A DNA stretch of 24,168 nucleotides from Chloroflexota bacterium (lineage in GTDB: Bacteria; Chloroflexota; Dormibacteria; Dormibacterales; Dormibacteraceae), in assembly GCA_005879675.1 (NCBI GenBank), contig VBJE01000179.1:1-24168 (forward strand), given 5' to 3'. Under the pieces are notes generated by a model that had not been told where the DNA came from, did not search any database, and saw nothing but the letters and a program-made list of their open reading frames with translations. Positions 6,394 through 13,792 of the stretch are shown one piece after another (within the stretch, counting starts at the first letter, position 1; each line of letters begins with the position of its first letter). A program made the position numbers and the translations under genes.

Positions 6394-9086
6394 GCCCCGA
6401 CACGGTCGGCCACCTCTTCACCGGGACCCACGTACCGCGAGGCCGGTGGAAGCACGTCGAGAAACGCCTTGCCGTAGTCGCGGCCGAGGATCCGGTTGTC
6501 GAGGATGACCACAGCGCCGCGGTCCGTCGAGCGGCGGATGAGGCGTCCGAATCCCTGTTTCAGCCGCAGGGCCGCCTGGGGCAACGCGAGCTGGGAAAAC
6601 GCGTCGCGGACCTGCTCGGCGCGAGCGGCGTAGACAGGGTCGGTCGGCACGGGGAACGGCAGCCGGACCACGATCACGCAGCTGAGCCGCTCACCGGGTA
6701 TGTCGATCCCCTCCCAGAAGGTCGACGTGCCGAGGAGGAGTGGGCGCTCGGCCTCCTCGAACATTTTCAGGAGCTGGCGCCGCTGGCCGTCGATGCCCTG
6801 GCCGAGGATGAGCACCTCGTCGAGGTCGATGCGCTGCTTGAGCGCGGCATGGACGTCGCGCAGCTGCCGATGCGACGTGAAGAGCGCAAGGGTCCGGCCG
6901 CGGGCTCGGCGCGCGACGGCCGCGATGATCTCTTCCACGGCGCCGTCGAACATCTCGTCCTCGGGCAGCGGCATATCGGTGGGCAGGCACACAAGCGCCT
7001 GGTGATAGAAGTCGAATGGCGAAGGCAGGATCATCTCTTCGATCTCGGGACCCAGGCCCACCCGGGAGCTGAAGTAGTCGAACGTGCCGCCGACGGCCAG
7101 CGTGGCCGAGGTGAAGACGGTCGAGCGCTTCTCCGCGTAAACGCGGTTCCGCAGGAGCGAGCCGACGTTGATCGGCGCCGCGCGAAGCAGAAGGTTTTCA
7201 GCCCGCGAAACCTGGCTGAACCAGTACACACGGTTGGCGTCTGGCCGGAGCAACGCTTCTTCGAGCACAGCCAACGCCGACTCGAGCCGGCCGCGGATCA
7301 TCTCCAGCTCGCGGATACCCTGGTCGGGCTCATCGCCGCCGAGCCACTCGCGCACGCCGGCGACTGCCCTGCGCAGCGACGCATCGAGCGCCGCGAGCGC
7401 GGTGACCGCGTTCTCGCCGCAGAGGCGGATCTGAGGCCAGCCGTCGTCGTCGCGCAGCTGCGCGGTGATGCGGAGCGATTCCTCGCGCCGCTCCGCCTCT
7501 CCCAGCCGCGCGGCGACCCAGGCGTCGGCGAGGCGGAACAGCTCCCGCACACGCTCCGCCGCCGTGACCGCCTGCGGCGCGGCCCCCGCGAATGCGTCGT
7601 CTGACGCTCCGAGGCGTGGCTGCCGGCGCAGGTCTTCGAGCAGGGCGCCCGAGAGCCTCTCCAGGAGCGCGACCACGCCGGGACCGTCGACCTCCTGCCG
7701 CAGGCCACGTGTCGCAGCCTCTTCCAGGTGGTGAGCCTCGTCGATCACGAGGTGGTCGTACTCGGGCAGGAGGCCACCGCCCACCTCGGCGTCGGCGAGG
7801 AGCAGCGCGTGATTGATTACCACCAGGTCGGCCGTTTCCGCCTCGGCGCGGGCACGGTGGACGTAGCAATCCTCCTTGGTGCAGTTGATCCCGACGCAGT
7901 CGAGCGGGTCGCTGGCGACGGCGTTCCACCAGACCTCCTCGCGCCCATAAAGGCGAAGCTCGGAGCGGTCGCCGCTCTCGGTGGTATGGAGCCAGGTCAG
8001 GAGCTTCAGCTTGAACATGAGCTCTTCGGCGTCCTTGCAGGGCTCGACCAGGTACCGGCGCCAGCGGCGCAGGGAGATGTAATTGGACCGGCCCTTCAGC
8101 AGGCAGGCCTTGAAGTCCCAGGGCAGCCACTCCCTGAGCCCGGGAAGGTCCTTGCCCATCAGCTGCTCCTGGAGCGTGTGGGTGTTGGTCGAGACGACCA
8201 CGCGCTCGCGGTGCCCGACGGCCCGCGCGAGCGACGGCACCAGGTAGGCGAGGCTCTTCCCCGTCCCGGTCCCGGCCTCGACGACGAGCGTTCCGCCGCG
8301 GGCCTGGATCTGGGCCACGGCGAGCAGCATCTGCGTCTGCGACTCCCTGTGCTCGTAGCCGGGCAGCTGGCCGGCGAGCGGCCCCTCCGGGCCGAGCAAA
8401 CCCGCCAGCGCGGTCGCGTCCTTGGGCGGCATCTCGGCCGAGAGGCCACGGCGGACGGACTCGACTCGCACAGCCGTCGTCGCCTCCGGGTTGGGGTTGG
8501 GGGCTGTCAGCGCTTCGGCGAAGAACCTTGCCGCCGGCCATGGGTACGGCGCGACCAGCGCGAGCATCGCCTCCTTGAGGCCTTCGTCCAGCGCCACGGC
8601 CTCGTCGCGCAGGCGGAGGAGGAGCTGGCGCGTGGCGTCGGCGTCGTCGAGCGCCCGGTGCGGACGAGGCTGGCTGAACCCCATCTCGGTCGAGAGCAGG
8701 GGGAGGCTGTGGCTGGCGGCGGCCGGCAGGAGGATCCGGGCGATGTCCAGGGTGTCGAGGATCTGCTGGGAGGGGTCCCACAGGCCGGCCGCCTCGAGGA
8801 ACTCGACGTCCAGCCGCGCGCCGTGACCCACCGGCTGGCGGCCCCGCAGGAACTCGCTCAGCCGCTGGAGGGCCTGCTCGGGCCGGGCGGCGCCACGCAG
8901 CTCTTCCGGCTTGATGCCGGTCAGGCGGAGCACGGTGTCGGGGACGGCCCGTCCCGGGTCGACCAGCTGCTCGAGGGTGGAGCCCACCTGGTCCGGCGTG
9001 AAGGCGACGGCGCCGATCTCAATGACTCGGTCTCGGGCCGGATCGAGACCGGTCGTCTCCAGGTCCAGGGCTACATATTCCGGCAA
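6375..9086 (-). CDS. dinG: DinG-type helicase with N-terminal DEDDh exonuclease domain
   Basis: A 903-residue fusion as in Gram-positive DinG. The N-terminus is a DnaQ-like 3'-5' exonuclease: ALDLETTGLDP at residues 6-16, GHGARLDVEFL in the middle, HRALDDADAT near 150. The rest is an XPD/DinG superfamily 2 helicase: Walker A EAGTGTGKS around 268-276, DEAHH around 448-452, and motif VI QGFGRLIRR near the end. Cysteines CVGINCTKEDC lie around 394-405, but the Cys expected after the KGRSNY motif is missing (NYIS). The start is taken at TTG 9084-9086, preceded by GGTGGA; a longer frame reaches 9176 but would overlap the divergent ATPase gene and adds residues unlike the exonuclease domain. Confidence 0.93.
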   Translation of the reverse strand: MPEYVALDLETTGLDPARDRVIEIGAVAFTPDQVGSTLEQLVDPGRAVPDTVLRLTGIKPEELRGAARPEQALQRLSEFLRGRQPVGHGARLDVEFLEAAGLWDPSQQILDTLDIARILLPAAASHSLPLLSTEMGFSQPRPHRALDDADATRQLLLRLRDEAVALDEGLKEAMLALVAPYPWPAARFFAEALTAPNPNPEATTAVRVESVRRGLSAEMPPKDATALAGLLGPEGPLAGQLPGYEHRESQTQMLLAVAQIQARGGTLVVEAGTGTGKSLAYLVPSLARAVGHRERVVVSTNTHTLQEQLMGKDLPGLREWLPWDFKACLLKGRSNYISLRRWRRYLVEPCKDAEELMFKLKLLTWLHTTESGDRSELRLYGREEVWWNAVASDPLDCVGINCTKEDCYVHRARAEAETADLVVINHALLLADAEVGGGLLPEYDHLVIDEAHHLEEAATRGLRQEVDGPGVVALLERLSGALLEDLRRQPRLGASDDAFAGAAPQAVTAAERVRELFRLADAWVAARLGEAERREESLRITAQLRDDDGWPQIRLCGENAVTALAALDASLRRAVAGVREWLGGDEPDQGIRELEMIRGRLESALAVLEEALLRPDANRVYWFSQVSRAENLLLRAAPINVGSLLRNRVYAEKRSTVFTSATLAVGGTFDYFSSRVGLGPEIEEMILPSPFDFYHQALVCLPTDMPLPEDEMFDGAVEEIIAAVARRARGRTLALFTSHRQLRDVHAALKQRIDLDEVLILGQGIDGQRRQLLKMFEEAERPLLLGTSTFWEGIDIPGERLSCVIVVRLPFPVPTDPVYAARAEQVRDAFSQLALPQAALRLKQGFGRLIRRSTDRGAVVILDNRILGRDYGKAFLDVLPPASRYVGPGEEVADRVGAWLEGA

Positions 9087-9096
9087 GTTTCCACCG

Positions 9097-9102
9097 ATTC
9101 TA
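9097..9102 (-). promoter_or_regulatory. Candidate -10 box of the dinG operon
   Basis: TAGAAT on the minus strand, followed by ten bases and the TTG start of dinG. A start site 6-8 bases after the box would give an almost leaderless mRNA. No good -35 hexamer is seen. It shares the 61-base divergent intergenic region with the AAA+ ATPase promoter. Confidence 0.4.
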
Positions 9103-9132
9103 GTAAGCGCCGGAATTGCAGGTTCTGAAATG

Positions 9133-9138
9133 TAATAT
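9133..9138 (+). promoter_or_regulatory. Candidate -10 box of the AAA+ ATPase gene
   Basis: TAATAT on the plus strand, followed by nine bases and ATG at 9148. If this is the -10 box, the GTG at 9139 lies upstream of the transcription start, so ATG 9148 is the real start and the mRNA has a leader of only a few bases. TTGCAG at 9116-9121 is too close (11 bases) to act as a -35. Confidence 0.42.
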
Positions 9139-9147
9139 GTGCGCCCG

Positions 9148-10458
9148 ATGGTAACCGGGGCGATCGAGGCTCCCAAGCGACTGGAGGACCTTCACGTCAG
9201 GCGTGACCTGGTCGCCAGCCTCCTCCTTCGCACACTCGCATTCGCCGACCAGCTGACCGGCGCCGCCCTCGAGCAGCGGCTCGGACTCCCCTTCGAGACC
9301 TTCTCCCCGCTCATCGACGAGTTCGAGAAGAACCAGCTCATGGACACGCGCGGCGTGTCCAACGATCCCGGCATGGAAGGGCGTCCCTACCCGGTCAAGA
9401 TGAACTACGCCATCTCCGGCGCGGGGCGCCAGCGAGCAGCCGAGATGTCGGCGGTGCAGACGCGCTACCTCGGTCCCTGCCCGGTCAACTTCGAGGACTA
9501 CCTCGCGCTCATCCGCTCCCAGGTCACCGGCAAGTCGCCGGTCACCGATGCCCAGCTGAAGAAGGCCCTGGGCGAGCTCGAGCTCGAGCAGCACGTCATC
9601 GACCAGATCGGCGGCGCCATGGTCTCGCGAGCCTCGCTGTTCATCTTCGGCGCTCCCGGGAACGGCAAGAGCACGATCACCGAGCGAATGGCGCTCCTTA
9701 TGGGCGCGCCGATCGAGATCCCGCACGCGGTGGCGATCGGCGACGAGATCGTCCGGGTGATCGACCCCGTCTACCACAAGATCGCCGAGGGCGAGCAGCC
9801 CATCGACCGCCGCCTGGTCAGGGTCGAGCGGCCCGTCGTCACGGCCGGTGGCGAGCTCAAGCTCCAGCAGCTCGACCTCACCTACGACCTGCAGAACCGC
9901 TATTACGAGGCGCCTCTGCAGTGGAAGGCCAACGCGGGAGTGTTCGTGATCGACGACTTCGGTCGCCAGGAGGTGCCGCCGATGCGACTCCTCAACCGCT
10001 TCATCGTGCCGATGGAGAAGAAGATCGACTACCTGGACCTGTCCGCGTCGGGCCGCAAGATCGAGCTCCCCTTCGTCTGCCAGGTCGTGTTCTCGACCAA
10101 CCTCTCGCCCACCGAGCTCGTCGACGAAGCGTTCCTTCGCCGCATGGCGTACAAGATCGGCATCGGCAACCCGTCGCCCGAGGCATTTGGCCGCATCCTG
10201 CGCTACGAGTGCGACCGCCAGGGCGTGCCCTGGGACGACAAGGCGATCGGTTATCTGCTGAACAACCTCTACGGCAAGAAGCCGCTGCGTGGTTCTCACC
10301 CACGCGCGCTGATCGCGCGACTGGTCGATCTGGCGAACTACCGGCAGCAGCCGACCAGGCTCACGCCGCAGTCGCTCAAAGAGGCCTTCGACGCCTGCTT
10401 CAACCCCGCGCTCGGAAGCCTGGTCGAGGACGACTGGGCCAGACCCGCGATCGGCTAG
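9148..10458 (+). CDS. Uncharacterised AAA+ ATPase with N-terminal winged-helix-like region
   Basis: A 436-residue protein. Residues about 15-105 look like a winged-helix module (helices LASLLLRTLAF, LEQRLGLPFETFSPLIDEF, then a strand turn before NYAISGAGRQRA). The ATPase core has Walker A GAPGNGKS (168-175), Walker B VFVIDD (265-270), sensor-1 FSTN (315-318), a candidate arginine finger pair R331-R332 in DEAFLRR, and sensor-2 HPRAL (384-388). The stretch between Walker A and B carries conserved-looking YEAPLQWKANAG. I recall similar ATPases of unknown function in many bacteria; it is MoxR-like in layout, but no VWA-domain partner is present here. Single gene, divergent from dinG, ending 3 bases from plsC. 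Confidence 0.85.
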   Translation: MVTGAIEAPKRLEDLHVRRDLVASLLLRTLAFADQLTGAALEQRLGLPFETFSPLIDEFEKNQLMDTRGVSNDPGMEGRPYPVKMNYAISGAGRQRAAEMSAVQTRYLGPCPVNFEDYLALIRSQVTGKSPVTDAQLKKALGELELEQHVIDQIGGAMVSRASLFIFGAPGNGKSTITERMALLMGAPIEIPHAVAIGDEIVRVIDPVYHKIAEGEQPIDRRLVRVERPVVTAGGELKLQQLDLTYDLQNRYYEAPLQWKANAGVFVIDDFGRQEVPPMRLLNRFIVPMEKKIDYLDLSASGRKIELPFVCQVVFSTNLSPTELVDEAFLRRMAYKIGIGNPSPEAFGRILRYECDRQGVPWDDKAIGYLLNNLYGKKPLRGSHPRALIARLVDLANYRQQPTRLTPQSLKEAFDACFNPALGSLVEDDWARPAIG

Positions 10459-10461
10459 GGC

Positions 10462-11142
10462 TCAAAGCTCCTTCACGACCCCGGCCAGCCGCGCGCGCAA
10501 CGACTGCAGGTCGCTGAAGGCTCCGCGCATGTCGGGGGGCAGCAGCTCCGCGATCTTGAGCATGATCGCGTCGGCCGCCTCCTCATGGGTTATGCGGTCG
10601 CCGCTGGCTCGGCGCTGACGGAGAAGGAAGGGCTTACCAAACCGCACCGTCACCGGGACCCGCCGCGGCCAGATCTTGCCCTTAGGCATGCACTCCCGCG
10701 TGCCGGTCAGCGCCACCGGCAGCACGGGGCAGCCAGCCTTCTGGGCGATGAAGCCGGCACCCGGCTCGGGCTGGGCGAGGACACCGCCTTCGACGCGTGT
10801 GCCCTCCGGAAACATGATGAGCACCTCGCCCGCCTTCAACAGGTCGAAGGAGCGGCGCAACGCCGCACGGTCGGCGGTGTGACGGACAACTGGAAACGCG
10901 TGATACGCGGTGAACAGCCAGCGCATCCACGGCTTCTTGAAGTACTCGGACTTGGCCATGCTCCACGAGTCGCTGCGCGGAAGGAAGGCGGGCACCATCG
11001 GCGGGTCGAGGGTCGCGAAATGATTCGGGCAGACGATCAGCGCGCCCGCCCGCGGCACGTTCTCCAGTCCCTCGACCCGAAACAACCCGCCCAGGTAAGT
11101 GCGCGTCATGAAGCGCATGAACGCTCGGAGCAAGGGGTACAT
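10462..11142 (-). CDS. plsC: 1-acyl-sn-glycerol-3-phosphate acyltransferase (PlsC family)
   Basis: Membrane-associated acyltransferase that makes phosphatidic acid from lysophosphatidic acid. At 226 residues it is typical. Signature blocks: NHFATLD (the catalytic NHx4D motif, about residues 40-46), FPEGTR (the phosphate-binding block, near 120) and VALTGT further on. The start ATG at 11140-11142 shares one base with the cmk stop (TGATG). An open frame extends back into cmk but is out-of-frame shadow. Last gene of the 21-gene run; the neighbouring ATPase gene converges with only 3 bases between stops. The cmk-plsC pairing is common in bacteria. Confidence 0.94.
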   Translation of the reverse strand: MYPLLRAFMRFMTRTYLGGLFRVEGLENVPRAGALIVCPNHFATLDPPMVPAFLPRSDSWSMAKSEYFKKPWMRWLFTAYHAFPVVRHTADRAALRRSFDLLKAGEVLIMFPEGTRVEGGVLAQPEPGAGFIAQKAGCPVLPVALTGTRECMPKGKIWPRRVPVTVRFGKPFLLRQRRASGDRITHEEAADAIMLKIAELLPPDMRGAFSDLQSLRARLAGVVKEL

Positions 11143-11786
11143 CAGGCGCCCGCGCGAACCCTGCTCGCGATCCGCTCGACGACCTCGTCGAGGTCGAGGT
11201 GGTCCGTGTCGATGATGATCGCGTCGGGCGCCGGCTTGAGAGGCGCGATCGGGCGATTCGAGTCGACACGGTCGCGGAGCTCGACCTCCTTGCGCATCGC
11301 ATCCTCGTCCACCCTCTCGCCACGCCTCTCGTACTGCGCCGCGCGACGGCGGACCTTCTCGTCCAGGCTGGCGATGAGGAAGAACTTGAACTCGGCGTCG
11401 GGGAAGACGACGGTCCCGATGTCGCGACCCGCCATGACCACACCCGACCGGGCCATCTTGCGCTGGTCCTCGACCAGCGCCTTGCGCACGCCAGGGATCG
11501 CGGAGATGACGGGAAGGGCGTCCGCGTAGTCGGTGTCGTAGATGCCGTCGGTCAGCTCGGTCCCATCCGCCCAAACGCGCTCGCCCTCCATGCGGATGAC
11601 GGTCGACTCGGCGAGCGATGTCACCGCGTCGCTGTCGCGCGGGTCGATGCCTCGCTCGGCCGCCAGCCGCGTGATGGCGCGATACATCAGGCCGCTGTCG
11701 ATGAACGGAAGCCCGAGCCGCTCGGCGACGCGACGGCCCACCGCCGACTTGCCCGAGGCGACGCCACCGTCGATCGCGATGATCAA
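11142..11786 (-). CDS. cmk: Cytidylate kinase
   Basis: Phosphorylates CMP and dCMP with ATP. The 214 residues carry a P-loop GGVASGKS (7-14), the substrate motif DSGLMYRAI (about 30-38), GRDIGTVVFPDAEFKFFL in the middle, and the C-terminal lid pattern RDRVDSNRPIAPL with DAIIIDT. The start is TTG in a 4-base TTGA overlap with the rluB stop, so translation is probably coupled. The scpA-scpB-rluB-cmk order is conserved in Actinobacteria and Firmicutes. Confidence 0.95.
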   Translation of the reverse strand: MIIAIDGGVASGKSAVGRRVAERLGLPFIDSGLMYRAITRLAAERGIDPRDSDAVTSLAESTVIRMEGERVWADGTELTDGIYDTDYADALPVISAIPGVRKALVEDQRKMARSGVVMAGRDIGTVVFPDAEFKFFLIASLDEKVRRRAAQYERRGERVDEDAMRKEVELRDRVDSNRPIAPLKPAPDAIIIDTDHLDLDEVVERIASRVRAGA

Positions 11787-12514
11787 CTCGGCTCGAGACC
11801 TGTCGCGCGACGCAGGGCTTCCACCTCGCCAGGAGAGAGCACCCGCCAGTCGCCTCTCTTCAAGCGGCCCAACCTGAGCGGCCCGAACGCCCTGCGCTCC
11901 AGGGCGACCACCTTGTGGCCGACCGCATGCAACATGCGGCGGACCTGGCGGTGCCTGCCTTCCGTGATGACGATCCGCAGCTCTGCTCGGCCTGACTCGC
12001 GATCGCCCTTGGTGGCCCGCACGACGTCGACCTCCGCCGGCGCGGTCATGCCGTCATCTAGCTTCACGCCGCGGCGCAAAACTTCGAGCTCGCGCGCCAG
12101 TGGGATCCCGGCCACCGTGACCGCGTATTCCTTCGCCACCCCGTAGCGCGGATGGGTGAGCCTGTAGGACAGGTCGCCGTCATCGGTGAGCAGGAGCAGG
12201 CCGCTGCTGTCGCCATCGAGGCGGCCCACCGGGTAGATACGGTGGCCGTGGCTCCCCTCTTCGCCGACGACGTCCAGCACGGTCTTCCGATTCGCCTCGT
12301 CCTTGGCGGTCGTAATGACGCCGAGCGGCTTGTTGAGCATCAGGTACCGGTGAGTAGTAGGAGGCTTGACCCGGCGGCCGTCAACGGTGACGGCGTCCTG
12401 GTCCGGGTCGACGAGCGCGCCCGACTTCGGCGGGCGCTTGCCGTTGACGAGCACGGAACCCGAAGCGATGAGCGCGTCGGCCGCGCGGCGGCTGGCCACG
12501 CCGGACCGCGCCAG
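11783..12514 (-). CDS. rluB: 23S rRNA pseudouridine synthase (RluB/RsuA family), start codon unclear
   Basis: S4 RNA-binding domain followed by a pseudouridine synthase domain: NRFLARSGVASRRAADALI at the N-terminus (partly upstream of the start given), LMLNKPLGVITT, catalytic block PVGRLDGDSSGLLLLTDDG (Asp in GRLD), then the C-terminal GRHRQVRRML. The S4 helix normally begins with an M-R-L-N-R-F-L-A pattern; here the equivalent codons (12515-12532) contain no ATG, GTG or TTG. CTG at 12512-12514 is the closest permitted start; GTG at 12497-12499 is canonical but would cut off the first half of the S4 helix. The frame upstream overlaps the scpB end. Coordinates use CTG (243 residues). Confidence 0.88.
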   Translation of the reverse strand: MARSGVASRRAADALIASGSVLVNGKRPPKSGALVDPDQDAVTVDGRRVKPPTTHRYLMLNKPLGVITTAKDEANRKTVLDVVGEEGSHGHRIYPVGRLDGDSSGLLLLTDDGDLSYRLTHPRYGVAKEYAVTVAGIPLARELEVLRRGVKLDDGMTAPAEVDVVRATKGDRESGRAELRIVITEGRHRQVRRMLHAVGHKVVALERRAFGPLRLGRLKRGDWRVLSPGEVEALRRATGLEPS

Positions 12515-12522
12515 GAACCGGT

Positions 12523-13056
12523 TTAACCTTTCGTGAGGCCTCGTTCGAGAAGCTCCGCGCCTTCGCTCGGCGTCGGCAGGTGGTCCAGGGACTCGAGGCC
12601 CATCACCTGCAGGAACCGCATCGTCGTCCCGTACAGCTTCGGCTGGCCGGGCCCCGAGCCACGCCCGACCTCGGTGATGAGATCGCGGAGCTCGAGGTTC
12701 CCGAGCACGCTCTCGCAGTTGACGCCGCGCACCTCCTCCACGCGAGCGCGCGAGACGGGCTGTTGGTACGCGACGATCGCCAGCGTCTCGTAGGCCGCCT
12801 GGGACAGCCTCCCCGAGACCTCGGGCCGCAAGGCGCGGCGCACCGCCCCCGCGAACTCCGGGCGCGTGGCGAGGTGGACCTCGTCGTGGTGGCGCATCAA
12901 CATCACGCCCCGGCCGTCCAGCGTCTCGCGCAGCTTCTCCAGGGCGCCCTCGACGCTGTTGCGGTCGGCGTCGGTCGCCTGCTGCAGCTCGCGGACCTTG
13001 AGCGGCCGGTTCGAGCTGAACAGGATCGCTTCGACCGCCGCGGAGATGTCGCTCAT
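12523..13056 (-). CDS. scpB: Segregation and condensation protein B
   Basis: Winged-helix subunit of the SMC-ScpAB condensin complex, 177 residues. Visible features are the N-terminal AAVEAILFSSNRPLKVREL, the central SQAAYETLAIVAYQQPVSRA, the motif EEVRGVNCESVLGNLELRDLI in two overlapping parts, and YGTT.RFL near the end. The ATG start overlaps the scpA stop in ATGA, typical of this pair. An open frame continues into scpA but is a shadow. Smc itself is not in the window. Confidence 0.95.
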   Translation of the reverse strand: MSDISAAVEAILFSSNRPLKVRELQQATDADRNSVEGALEKLRETLDGRGVMLMRHHDEVHLATRPEFAGAVRRALRPEVSGRLSQAAYETLAIVAYQQPVSRARVEEVRGVNCESVLGNLELRDLITEVGRGSGPGQPKLYGTTMRFLQVMGLESLDHLPTPSEGAELLERGLTKG

Positions 13057-13772
13057 GCCGCCGGCTCCCGCGCCTCGACGTGGATGGGGCCGAAGCGCTC
13101 CTTCTGCCGCACGCGCACGAGCGAGCGCCTGATGAGCTCGAGCAGAGCCACGAAGGTGACCACCGCCTCGAGCCGGTCCTGGGATTCGAGGATTAGCTCC
13201 ACCAGCTCGATCGGTCCGTCGCGCAGCCTTCCAGATATCAGGTCGAGCTTTTCCTGCAGCGTCCATGTGCGACCCGTGACGATGAGAGGGCGCGGCGGGA
13301 TTCGCGCGAGGACGCGGTTGAACGCCTCGACCAGGAAATCGACGTTGAGCGGCTCCTCCTGCCCGCCGGCCTCGACCGGCCGCGCCGGCGGAGGAAACGC
13401 AAAGGTCTCCTGCTGCGCCCGCTCGAGCAGCTCGCCCGCGATCTCCTTGTACGCGCGGTACTCCTCGAGGCGCTGCCTCACCTCGTCCTCCCAGCCGAGG
13501 AGCTCGGTTTCCTCGTCCGTCGGCGCGTCGGTGGGCAGCAGCCGGATCGACTTGAGCAGCAGCATGCGGGCGGCCATCCACAGGAACTCGGCCATCTCCT
13601 GCGGGTCGGCGATCTCGCGCGATGCGATCTCCGCCAGGTAGGCGTCGGTCACCTTCGCGAGCGAGACCTTGAAGATGTCGACCTCCTCACGCTCGACCAG
13701 AGCAAGGAGAAGCTCGAGGGGCCCTTCGAATACCGGGGTGCTGACCGGGAGTCGGCTCGGCGCCGTTTCCAT
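13053..13772 (-). CDS. scpA: Segregation and condensation protein A (kleisin)
   Basis: Kleisin subunit that bridges the SMC dimer and recruits ScpB. The 239 residues include the N-terminal signature FEGPLELLLALVEREEVDIF (15-34), a helical block MAEFLWMAARMLLLKSIRLL, an acidic/proline-rich linker around 80-150, and a C-terminal winged-helix region containing FVALLELIRRSLVRVRQ. It starts at ATG 13770-13772, 20 bases after the recN stop, the largest gap in the run. The Shine-Dalgarno is weak. Confidence 0.94.
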   Translation of the reverse strand: METAPSRLPVSTPVFEGPLELLLALVEREEVDIFKVSLAKVTDAYLAEIASREIADPQEMAEFLWMAARMLLLKSIRLLPTDAPTDEETELLGWEDEVRQRLEEYRAYKEIAGELLERAQQETFAFPPPARPVEAGGQEEPLNVDFLVEAFNRVLARIPPRPLIVTGRTWTLQEKLDLISGRLRDGPIELVELILESQDRLEAVVTFVALLELIRRSLVRVRQKERFGPIHVEAREPAA

Positions 13773-13792
13773 TCGACCGGGAAGATTACCTG

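Noticed and set aside
7728..9128. A 466-codon open frame antisense to dinG
   Set aside because: Same GC-rich shadow pattern; dinG motifs on the other strand are unambiguous.
9087..9176. Upstream extension of dinG by 30 codons to TTG at 9174
   Set aside because: Would run through the putative -10 boxes and into the ATPase gene; residues do not match the exonuclease domain.
9100..10299. A 399-codon open frame antisense to the AAA+ ATPase
   Set aside because: Low-complexity Arg/Leu/Val/Asp composition typical of the reverse strand of GC-rich coding DNA; overlaps a gene with clear motifs; no ribosome binding site or family resemblance.
12580..13641. Long plus-strand open frame across scpB and scpA
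   Set aside because: Shadow frame; both minus-strand genes are conserved and overlap in the usual ATGA.
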